Origin: Clostridium cadaveris
Lineage (GTDB): Bacteria; Bacillota; Clostridia; Clostridiales; Clostridiaceae
Assembly (NCBI RefSeq): GCF_020911725.1
Contig: NZ_CP076620.1
Location: forward strand, 1,492,501-1,556,500
Length of the DNA: 64,000 nt
Direction of reading: 5' to 3'
Shown: positions 27,271 through 33,199 of the stretch, in pieces
Layout of the letters: each line of letters opens with the position of its first letter
Position numbering within the stretch: the first letter of the stretch is position 1
Program-made: the position numbers and the translations under genes
The notes under the pieces: model-generated
The model's input: the letters and a program-made list of their open reading frames with translations, nothing else
What the model was told of the DNA's origin: nothing
The model's database searches: none

Positions 27271-28071
27271 ATGTATTGTGTTATCCAAGAAATAAAAGTT
27301 AAAAAAGCTAATTCTTATGGAGCTAGTAAAGAGTTAAAGGTGTCAGAGCTAAAATGGTTCTCTGATGGTGTTGAACATTGTAAATATGAATATACTTATT
27401 CGGATGAAAGATTTGAAAGACCTATTAAAAAGGCTTATAAGATATCTATTCATCAAAGTTATAGGGAAAATGGTAAGGTAAAAAAGAAACAGTGGTCATT
27501 ATGCACCATGAATTATTATGACATAATTGAGTTTAGTTTGTATGATTATGCAGGCAATAAAATAAAAGCATTGTCAGAGGAGTTAAAGCTTACAGAGGAT
27601 GAAATATATAACATGGTTTGGTCTAAGCTGGATCCATTAACAGAGCAGATAGAAAAAGAGTTCCAAGAAACAGAAGAATATAAGGTGTCTCAGCAGCATA
27701 GAGCAATAATAGATAAGTATCTACAGGCTAAGCGTGATTTTGAGGATATATACGGTAATGATACTTATGATTATTGTTATGATGTATTTGGAGAACTTAG
27801 AAATAAAGAAATGTTGGATAATATAAAGAGGCAATATGAAGCAAGTAAAGATTATCAACGTAGCTACTATGAAAGCTATCAAAGTAACTACAATTATGAT
27901 TCATATAGTGGTTATCAAGAATCAATTCATAGTAACTACACAGATGAAGAAAAGAAAAAACTAAAACAAATATATAAAACACTAGCTTTAAAGTTTCATC
28001 CAGATGTATGTAAGGATGATGGTAATATGATGAAATTAGTAAATAAGCTGAAAGAGGAATGGGGCATATAG
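27271..28071 (+). CDS. protein with C-terminal J-domain
   Basis: 266 residues. The first 130 are mixed alpha/beta without a recognised family. A Tyr/Ser-rich linker spans about 190-225. The C-terminal 45 residues form a J-domain (KKLKQIYKTLALKFHPDVCKD) with the HPD motif at residues 243-245, which stimulates Hsp70 (DnaK) ATPase. A J-domain at the extreme C-terminus is unlike DnaJ and typical of specialised recruiters. On a mobile element it could bring host DnaK to a replication or assembly complex. It follows the 50-residue gene by 12 bases. Confidence 0.72.
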   Translation: MYCVIQEIKVKKANSYGASKELKVSELKWFSDGVEHCKYEYTYSDERFERPIKKAYKISIHQSYRENGKVKKKQWSLCTMNYYDIIEFSLYDYAGNKIKALSEELKLTEDEIYNMVWSKLDPLTEQIEKEFQETEEYKVSQQHRAIIDKYLQAKRDFEDIYGNDTYDYCYDVFGELRNKEMLDNIKRQYEASKDYQRSYYESYQSNYNYDSYSGYQESIHSNYTDEEKKKLKQIYKTLALKFHPDVCKDDGNMMKLVNKLKEEWGI

Positions 28072-28124
28072 TAGGTACTTTGTGAATACTAATAGTAACC
28101 ACGTAAACTATTGATATTACTAGC

Positions 28125-28262
28125 TTTACAAAGGTATTTGTGATATAATAAATACAAAGATAAATATAACATAAGTACCCCACTCTAAGAAGTGGAAGGC
28201 ATTAAAAAGGCCACGGGAAATATATCAGTTTTAAGCTGAATATTATCCTGTGGTCTTTTTGT
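28125..28262 (+). ncRNA. small RNA candidate with its own promoter-like box and terminator
   Basis: TATAAT at 28144-28149 lies in a 30-base block that recurs near the right end of the element (31813-31842). About 20 bases later is TACCCC and a hairpin CCACT/AGTGG with loop CTAAGA. A long imperfect hairpin (GGCCACGGG paired with TCCTGTGGTC) then leads into TTTTTG at 28257-28262, a terminator shape. No frame fits. Reading it as a small RNA of about 100 nt is inference; it could also be the leader of the cold-shock gene. Confidence 0.42.
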
Positions 28263-28290
28263 TTTATTAAAAAATAAAGGAGAATGAAAA

Positions 28291-28506
28291 ATGGAAAAAA
28301 GAACAGGAACAGTAAAGAAAATAGTATCAGAAAGAGGATTTGGTTTTATTAAAGACCAGGAGAATGATTATTTCTTCCACTTTAGTAATATGGTAGATCC
28401 AGATAAGTTTAAGCAATTAGAAATAGGAGACAAGGTCGAGTTTGATATATCGCAGGATAAATCAAATAGAGAAGTTGCTATAAATATAAAAGGAGCAGAT
28501 ATATAA
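28291..28506 (+). CDS. cold-shock domain protein
   Basis: 71 residues forming one cold-shock domain. The N-terminus is TGTVKKIVSERGFGFIKD with the RNP-1 motif GFGFI, then YFFHFSN as the RNP-2 equivalent (usually VFVHFS). It binds single-stranded nucleic acid. It is more acidic and diverged from the host CspA type, suggesting an element-specific protein. The stop is followed directly by the next start codon, so the two are coupled. Confidence 0.85.
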   Translation: MEKRTGTVKKIVSERGFGFIKDQENDYFFHFSNMVDPDKFKQLEIGDKVEFDISQDKSNREVAINIKGADI

Positions 28507-29130
28507 ATGAGTAAAAAAAGTGAATTAATAAATACAATAAAAGCTTATAAAGAAAAACAGGAAGCTTTGAGTAATAAAATTTTAGAATTAAATAATAATA
28601 AAGAGCTTACACCAATAGGCGTAGAGCAAAGAATAAATAATCTTATAGAACCATTTGAAGCAGTGGCACAAAATGTACATGATAAAGCAATAGGAATATT
28701 AGATAGTGCTATAAAAGCATTAGAGGATAGGTGGAGAGCTAATACTACAGGTAAGCTATTAGATTCAAGTTATCAAATAGGATTATCTAATATAATAAAA
28801 ATTATTGAAGCAGGAGCAATTACAAGTAAAGAAGATTTCATAAATATTATTGATGTATATAAAGATGATTATAATGCATTATCAATAATAAGAGAATTAC
28901 TAGCTAACAATGGTAATGCGTTAGAATTGTTAATGCTAATACCTAAGGATAATAGAGAATACAACAAAAAAATATTAAATGATTTAAGAAATAATATAGA
29001 GAATTATATAAATCCGTTTAACATAAAAGCTTCAATATCTATGCCTTTAGATAGCATGATCCAGTTTATTGATACTAGATTAAGAGATGATTTTTCAGTA
29101 ATTCCATGGGAAGAAGTGAGAGACTTATAA
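28507..29130 (+). CDS. hypothetical helical protein
   Basis: 207 residues starting immediately after the cold-shock stop codon, with coupled translation. The protein is almost entirely helical, with coiled-coil tendency in the first 60 residues (KAYKEKQEALSNKILELNNN). I do not recognise it. It ends the transcription unit closed by the terminator at 29170. Confidence 0.6.
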   Translation: MSKKSELINTIKAYKEKQEALSNKILELNNNKELTPIGVEQRINNLIEPFEAVAQNVHDKAIGILDSAIKALEDRWRANTTGKLLDSSYQIGLSNIIKIIEAGAITSKEDFINIIDVYKDDYNALSIIRELLANNGNALELLMLIPKDNREYNKKILNDLRNNIENYINPFNIKASISMPLDSMIQFIDTRLRDDFSVIPWEEVRDL

Positions 29131-29169
29131 CTTCATATAGAAAGAGAAAATAATAGTTAGTAAAGTGTT

Positions 29170-29193
29170 AAGGGGTTGAAAAAGCCCCTTTTT
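29170..29193 (+). terminator. terminator within the element
   Basis: Stem AAGGGG/CCCCTT with a 9-base loop and a T-run to 29193. Confidence 0.75.
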
Positions 29194-29242
29194 GGCTATT
29201 AAAAATCTGTTTAAAGCGTTGATATTACAGAGAATGAAAGGA

Positions 29243-29254
29243 GGGGTATACCCC
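29243..29254 (+). promoter_or_regulatory. palindrome covering a ribosome-binding site
   Basis: The perfect 12-base palindrome GGGGTATACCCC lies between the Shine-Dalgarno AAAGGAGG (29237-29244) and the ATG at 29256. In RNA it could form a short hairpin that shares the last G residues of the ribosome site, or as DNA or RNA it could be a protein-binding site. Confidence 0.5.
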
Positions 29255-29255
29255 C

Positions 29256-29468
29256 ATGAGTGATAAAAAAATACGGCTAAGGCTAAGTACCCCTAGTGAA
29301 ATAAGAAAGACCTTAGCAAGGATAACAAATATGATAGCTAATAATGAGATAGATACTAAAAAGGCTAATACGATTATATATTCATGTAATGCAATACTTA
29401 ATAGCATAAGAACTGATGAACTTGAAAAGCAAGTTCAAGAGCTGGAGGACATGGTTAATGATAAATAA
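29256..29468 (+). CDS. small hypothetical protein
   Basis: 70 residues, helical, basic N-terminus (SDKKIRLRLSTPSEIRKTLARI) and acidic coiled C-terminus (LEKQVQELEDMVNDK). Similar short proteins are found beside terminase or late genes in clostridial prophages, as I recall, but no terminase follows here. It overlaps the next gene by 11 bases. Confidence 0.58.
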   Translation: MSDKKIRLRLSTPSEIRKTLARITNMIANNEIDTKKANTIIYSCNAILNSIRTDELEKQVQELEDMVNDK

Positions 29469-29709
29469 GAAGAGATTATCAAGAATTAAAAAAGAGTTAA
29501 TAAAGGATATAGGAAAAATGGCAGTTATTAAATTTGCTGATGGTAGTGAATTGAAATTTATGGGAACTACAATACTTGAAGCTCTTGTACAATTGCCAGA
29601 AGAAACCGAATTTACAAGAGCAATAAGAAACAAAGAAATAGTTAGTTGTTCAGAGTTTTGGTTATTGGTTGATGTGCTACTACAATTAATTGACCATACA
29701 GATAAATAG
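29458..29709 (+). CDS. small hypothetical protein
   Basis: 83 residues from ATG 29458 (MINKKRLSRIKKELIKDIG), which has GGAGG about ten bases upstream inside the previous gene. An open frame continues to 29416 but without a ribosome site. The protein has a basic start and a short beta-hairpin (VIKFADGSELKFMG). Function not recognised. Confidence 0.52.
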   Translation: MINKKRLSRIKKELIKDIGKMAVIKFADGSELKFMGTTILEALVQLPEETEFTRAIRNKEIVSCSEFWLLVDVLLQLIDHTDK

Positions 29710-29799
29710 ATAGTTAGAGAGTATTTAAAAATATGAACTTTCTGAACGCCCTAAAAAGGTAGCTTACAAAACATACAATGCATACAAAGGAGTGAGAAT

Positions 29800-30147
29800 G
29801 TGCTAAATAAAAGAAAGGTTAAAGACCTATATTTAGAAGGTTATAATGCTGTAGAAATAGCTAAGGAACTAAATGTAAGTACGGAATCAGTAAGGAAATG
29901 CATTCAAAGAAACTTTAGTAATCTAAAAAAAGAACATCTTAAGAGTAAAGCTGAGAAAAGAGATGTAGCCAGGTCTTTAAATCATGAATCTAATAAATAC
30001 ATGTCAGATAGAGCCTTCATCTTGAAAAATAGAAGTATATATAAAACACTGCATAATGGTGATATAGTGCTTAAGAAAGAAGCTTATGGAATAGTAACAC
30101 ATGATACCCCTAGAAGATTAGTGAATGAGAATAAGTGCACTTATTAA
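29800..30147 (+). CDS. HTH DNA-binding protein
   Basis: 115 residues from GTG 29800 behind AAAGGAGTG. Residues 3-45 form a resolvase/sigma-4-like helix-turn-helix (VKDLYLEGYNAVEIAKELNV, then STESVRKCIQRNF). The C-terminal half is basic and unrecognised. It sits just upstream of the sigma factor, so it could activate late genes. Confidence 0.72.
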   Translation: MLNKRKVKDLYLEGYNAVEIAKELNVSTESVRKCIQRNFSNLKKEHLKSKAEKRDVARSLNHESNKYMSDRAFILKNRSIYKTLHNGDIVLKKEAYGIVTHDTPRRLVNENKCTY

Positions 30148-30204
30148 AGAGATCAGATAATGAACATGAAATCAACTTTAATAATTGATTGGAATATTTA
30201 AAGA

Positions 30205-30269
30205 AACGCTCCGTAAAAATAAGGAACGTTCCGAAAGATAAAAAGCTATAAACTTAACAAAACTTGACA
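30205..30269 (+). promoter_or_regulatory. candidate control site of the sigma-factor gene
   Basis: AACGCTCCG (30205) and AACGTTCCG (30225) are direct repeats exactly 20 bases apart. The second lies in the perfect palindrome GGAACGTTCC (30223-30232). TTGACA follows at 30264-30269 without a good -10 at 17 bases, as in activator-dependent promoters. Confidence 0.4.
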
Positions 30270-30341
30270 TTTACGTAATTAATAGAGTGCATTAACGAAA
30301 CGACGAATAGGTGTATATGCTAGTTAAAAAGGAGGCAATGT

Positions 30342-31091
30342 ATGACTAATGAAGAATTGATAATATCATATAGAGAAGGTAATAAAAAGGCACTGGATGA
30401 GCTTGTAGCAGTCAATCAAGGCATAATTAATAAGATAGCTAATAAGTATTATGGTATTAATAAAAAGCTTGAATTTGAGGACCTAACACAAGCAGGTAAT
30501 GTAGGATTAATGAAAGCAGTAAATAGATATGATCCTAATTTAGAGAATGCAGCTCAGTTTATTACCTATGCGGTGTTTTGGATAGATAGATATATAAATA
30601 TTGAAGTTAATGGACGTAGCTCCAGGGACGTAGAAAATGCAAAGCTAAATAATAGTTGTACTAGCCTTAATCAGTTTATTGGTGATGATAATGACACAGA
30701 ACTTATAGAAATGATTGAGAGCAATTCTGATGATATTGTAGCTATAGAGGATAAACTATATCATGAGTACCTTAGGAAAAGTCTAGAGAATGCTATGGAT
30801 GAATCAAATACACTTCAAGAAAAGGAAATATTAAAGTTTCGTTATGGTTGGAACGCTAAGCGTATGACACTGGATGAAGTAGGCAATATATTGAATATTC
30901 CTACTAGGTATAAGGTAAGAGCCCTTGAATCTAGAGCTATGAGAAGACTACGAAGTAATAAATGGGTTAGAAGATATGGTAAAGAGATGTATATAAAAGA
31001 GAGTTCTTCTCGTGTATCATTGTATAATGACAGCATTTATAGTTATATAGATAAGAAAATAGATTTATTGATAGAGGATGTATTTAAATAA
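30342..31091 (+). CDS. sigma-70 family RNA polymerase sigma factor
   Basis: 249 residues. Region 2 is clear: ALDELVAVNQGIINKIANKY, then FEDLTQAGNVGLMKAVNRYD and FITYAVFWIDRYI (promoter -10 recognition). Region 4 lies at about 150-215 (LQEKEILKFRYGW and LDEVGNILNIPTRYKVRALESRAMRRL). Region 1.1 is absent. It resembles the short sigma factors of sporulation/flagellar type or those carried by phages. The start follows AAAAAGGAGG. Being last in the rightward gene series, it probably directs expression of element genes or reprograms a helper phage or host promoters. Confidence 0.83.
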   Translation: MTNEELIISYREGNKKALDELVAVNQGIINKIANKYYGINKKLEFEDLTQAGNVGLMKAVNRYDPNLENAAQFITYAVFWIDRYINIEVNGRSSRDVENAKLNNSCTSLNQFIGDDNDTELIEMIESNSDDIVAIEDKLYHEYLRKSLENAMDESNTLQEKEILKFRYGWNAKRMTLDEVGNILNIPTRYKVRALESRAMRRLRSNKWVRRYGKEMYIKESSSRVSLYNDSIYSYIDKKIDLLIEDVFK

Positions 31092-31163
31092 TATGTTCTC
31101 TTTTTTTATATAAATTTGTAAATATAAAAGGAATTTGAAAGTCTTATAAAGAATAATGAATTT

Positions 31164-31601
31164 TTGTCAGAAATATATATTAAATTTTCTTCTTTCTATA
31201 TATTTACTTATAATGAATTTAGTGATTATGAATATATAAATGAAATATTAAATAAAGCTATAGATATGACTTGTAATCCTATTAAGCAATCAGAAGCTTA
31301 TAGAGCTTTATTAAAGTTAAATCGTATTTTAAATAAAGGATTAGATAAGGAGATATTCTATTTAGAAAAAATTATTGAAGAGAATTATGCTGATTTGGAT
31401 AGTACATTAGAGTTAGCAATTGCTTTGGATAAGAGAAATAATATTGGGGATTTGGAAAAGTGTATTAATTTGCTTAAATCCACAATTGAAATTAATGTTG
31501 AAGCAGCTAAAGAATTAATAATTAATTATAATAATAAGGGCGAATTTAACAATTTAACTGTTTCTGAATTTGTTGATGATTTTTATAAACTATTAAAATA
31601 A
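31164..31601 (+). CDS. hypothetical helical-repeat protein, possibly 5'-truncated
   Basis: 145 residues from TTG 31164. The frame is open back to 31128 without any ATG and without a clear ribosome site, so the gene may have lost its N-terminus. The protein is acidic and looks like short TPR/Sel1-type helical hairpins (AIDMTCNPIKQSEAYRALLK and so on). It is the last frame before the right end. Function unknown. Confidence 0.42.
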   Translation: MSEIYIKFSSFYIFTYNEFSDYEYINEILNKAIDMTCNPIKQSEAYRALLKLNRILNKGLDKEIFYLEKIIEENYADLDSTLELAIALDKRNNIGDLEKCINLLKSTIEINVEAAKELIINYNNKGEFNNLTVSEFVDDFYKLLK

Positions 31602-31705
31602 ATAATTGAGCAGATGTTTTTTATGTAGAAGTGATAACAAAAGAGAAATAAACGGCTAAAAGTAATTGATAGTTTTATATGAGAATTAAAAGGGTAATAA
31701 AAAGC

Positions 31706-31741
31706 AAGAGGGCAGGGGAATTTAATTTTGCCCTCTTTTTT
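31706..31741 (+). terminator. terminator-like hairpin overlapping the right inner repeat
   Basis: AAGAGGGCA (31706-31714) pairs with TGCCCTCTT (31729-31737), followed by a T-run. It would stop rightward element transcripts before the end. Its right arm is part of the 23-bp repeat. Confidence 0.6.
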
Positions 31742-31750
31742 GCCCCTTAT
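31728..31750 (+). repeat. right inner 23-bp direct repeat (probable integrase arm site)
   Basis: Identical over 23 bp to 19650-19672, same orientation, 104 bp inside the right core. In the excised circle the two copies would flank the core on both sides, as expected of arm-type integrase sites. Confidence 0.65.
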
Positions 31751-31812
31751 AGAATAATATACTATATTTTTCGATAATGAAAAATAGATTATAAATGTAG
31801 TATTTAAGCCAT

Positions 31813-31842
31813 TTTATAAAGGGTTTAGAATATAATAAATAC
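31813..31842 (+). promoter_or_regulatory. outward-facing promoter-like block at the right end
   Basis: TTTATAAAGGG and TATAATAAATAC closely match 28125-28155. The TATAAT is at 31831-31836. Transcription would run across the right core and end at the terminator 31900-31946. The spacing does not fit a normal TTGACA -35. Confidence 0.38.
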
Positions 31843-31854
31843 TCATTACCCCTC

Positions 31855-31878
31855 CCAGAAGGATGGGAAGAATAAAAA
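31855..31878 (+). repeat. right attachment core (yebC 3'-end remnant)
   Basis: Encodes PEGWEE-stop in one frame, like the end of yebC, with GGA instead of GGT for glycine. The sequence just upstream does not match yebC. The terminator 22 bases downstream is where the native yebC terminator should be, supporting this as the chromosomal side of the right junction. Confidence 0.78.
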
Positions 31879-31899
31879 AGTAAATAATTAAGTGAATCA

Positions 31900-31946
31900 A
31901 ATCGCATTCTCAGTCTAGATTTTAGATGAGGAATGCGATTTTTTAT
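31900..31946 (+). terminator. probable native yebC terminator
   Basis: A 10-bp perfect stem AATCGCATTC/GAATGCGATT extended by inner pairing (TCA/TGA, TCTA/TAGA), then a T-run. It follows the yebC remnant by about 20 bases. Confidence 0.8.
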
Positions 31947-31953
31947 TGCGTTG

Positions 31954-32350
31954 AAAACCACTGGCTATGCCAGTGGATAAAAAGGCTTTAGCTCTGAAGA
32001 AAAAAGAACTCCTATTATAAAACGAAAGCGACTGACAATCGCAAAATAAATAAATCATAGGAGGTGTCGTATGGTAAACGACATAGACAGATTAACACAT
32101 TCAAAATGGAGATGTCAATATCATATAGTTTTTGTACCAAAATACAGAAGACAGATAAGTATGAAAGAATACATTGACCTGTTTACGGGACAGCCGGCAA
32201 AAGGTAGCAAATAAAAGAGCCATCCGATGAGGATGCCGCTGTAGTAGTTTTGCGATTGGTGGTTTTTCAGAGCGCGAGTAGCGCTGCCAGTACCATGCCC
32301 TTATAGGGCTTAATCAAGCCACCAGCTTAGCTGTTGGTACATGACTTTTA
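31954..32350 (+). mobile_element. internally deleted IS200/IS605-family element
   Basis: About 400 bp against about 700 bp for a full IS200. The left end has a perfect 8-bp hairpin CCACTGGC/GCCAGTGG (31958-31976, loop TAT). The right end (about 32290-32340) has GTACCA/TGGTAC enclosing smaller stems (GCCC/GGGC, AGC/GCT). The interior is more GC-rich than the surroundings. The transposase gene inside is reduced to a 47-residue fusion. Exact ends are uncertain because this family makes no target duplication. Confidence 0.78.
32071..32214 (+). pseudogene. tnpA: IS200-type transposase remnant, in-frame N/C fusion
   Basis: ATG 32071 follows AGGAGGTG and opens a frame of 47 residues. The first 28 (for example HSKWRCQYHIVFVPKYRRQ) are the N-terminus of IS200/IS605 Y1 transposases. 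Residues 29-47 (SMKEYIDLFTGQPAKGSK) match their C-terminus, which usually reads SMKEYIDPFTGEP or similar. The roughly 100 residues between, including the HUH metal motif and the catalytic tyrosine, are gone without loss of frame. The product cannot transpose DNA. The element could still move if a related TnpA acts on its hairpins. Confidence 0.82.
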
Positions 32351-32640
32351 TAAAGTAGAAGAATAAAAATTTCGATGTTATATGAAATAAGCATAAATTA
32401 GAATAAGATTAAAATTTCATATGGGTATATAAATAAAAAAATCTCTAATAATAAATTTAAGAATAAACGATTTATGTGGTGGAAAATTTCATACATAAAA
32501 GGAGCTGTACATATAAACGAAACAATTAAAATTATTGGTATTTTGGAAGAACATAGATGAAATGTGCTGTGAAATCATTTTCAAAGGTTAGGCGTCTAAT
32601 TAAATTTTTGTTAAGGAATCATTTTTTACAAAGAAAAAGA
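32351..32640. other. AT-rich non-coding stretch
   Basis: Between the IS remnant and the marR promoter I see no gene, repeat or clear hairpin. Confidence 0.5.
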
Positions 32641-32686
32641 TTGCGATTTATAAAAAATGAGCATAAAATATTAATTAGCTGGCTAA
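32641..32686 (+). promoter_or_regulatory. marR-ABC promoter with SlyA-like operator
   Basis: TTGCGA (32641-32646), 17 bases, TAAAAT (32664-32669). Directly after the -10 lies the palindrome TTAGCTGGCTAA (32675-32686), which differs from the SlyA/MarR consensus TTAGCAAGCTAA only in the two central bases. Binding there would block initiation, giving autoregulation. Confidence 0.75.
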
Positions 32687-32701
32687 CTAAAGGAGGTTAT
32701 T

Positions 32702-33184
32702 ATGGAAGAAATAAATGATGATTCACTTAGACATGTTTTTATGCAGGTTATAAGACTTCAGTTTTTAAGAAGTCATTCGTTACTTGAAAATACAGGAATG
32801 TATCCTGGACAGCCGCCTTTTATTTTTGCTTTAAAAAAGAAAGATGGGCAAAGTCAAAAGGAATTAGGAGAATCTCTAGGGGTAAAACCATCCACAATTA
32901 CTGTTATGGCACAACGATTAGAAAAAAACGGAATTGTAGAAAGACGACAAGATGAAAATGATCAAAGGAAATCTAGAATTTTTTTGACTGATAAGGGAAA
33001 GGAACTTTGCCAAGAGTTAGAGCGTATACATTCTCAAATAACAGATGAATGTTTTAAAGGGCTTACTACAGACGAAAAGGTGATTTTTAGAAGATTACTT
33101 ATGCAGATTAGAGATAATTTGACAGAAGTTTGTAAAAATGCAGATATAAAAGGAATAGAAGAATTTTGTAGACATCATAAATAG
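32702..33184 (+). CDS. MarR-family transcriptional regulator
   Basis: 160 residues with a winged helix (QSQKELGESLGVKPSTITVMAQRLEKNGIVERRQDENDQRKSRIFLTDKG in parts). The DxRxxR-like wing DENDQRKSR is typical of MarR. It probably represses its own operon through the TTAGC-N2-GCTAA palindrome upstream and is relieved by a ligand that the downstream exporter removes. The start follows AAAGGAGG. The exporter gene starts 16 bases after its stop. Confidence 0.88.
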   Translation: MEEINDDSLRHVFMQVIRLQFLRSHSLLENTGMYPGQPPFIFALKKKDGQSQKELGESLGVKPSTITVMAQRLEKNGIVERRQDENDQRKSRIFLTDKGKELCQELERIHSQITDECFKGLTTDEKVIFRRLLMQIRDNLTEVCKNADIKGIEEFCRHHK

Positions 33185-33199
33185 AATGGAGAGGAATAT

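Larger units (their letters stand above)
19559..31878. mobile_element. integrated satellite-like element in the 3' end of yebC
   Basis: The element is about 12.3 kb. It is bounded by a 24-nt duplication of the yebC 3' end (23 of 24 identical). Its content is a tyrosine integrase facing the left end, a Uma2 protein, a divergent CI/Cro switch, an excisionase-like gene, a VapE-type primase-helicase, many small rightward genes, an HTH protein and a sigma factor. There are no capsid, tail, portal, terminase, lysin or conjugation genes. Gene order (int, repressor, then xis and primase-helicase rightward) matches phage-inducible islands and small integrative replicons of Firmicutes. The native yebC terminator appears to lie just beyond the right end at 31900. 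Confidence 0.82.

Noticed and set aside
27797-28183. 128-residue minus-strand frame in the element
   Set aside because: It opposes the J-domain gene and the small-RNA-like region; the Tyr/His/Ser-rich translation is typical of an AT-rich complement.
19650-31750. The perfect 23-bp inner repeat as the attachment core
   Set aside because: It is the longest perfect repeat at the ends, but the outer duplication of the yebC 3' end, with PEGWEE-stop and the native terminator beyond it, explains the site better and would be hard to account for otherwise. The inner pair fits arm sites. Kept as the alternative in the finding.
31852-31870. The CCCAGAAGGATGGG hairpin as an IS200 left end
   Set aside because: The better left-end hairpin with an 8-bp perfect stem is at 31958-31976 next to tnpA. 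The 31852 sequence is the yebC remnant.
19559-31878. Intact prophage
   Set aside because: No capsid, portal, terminase, tail, holin or endolysin gene in 12.3 kb.
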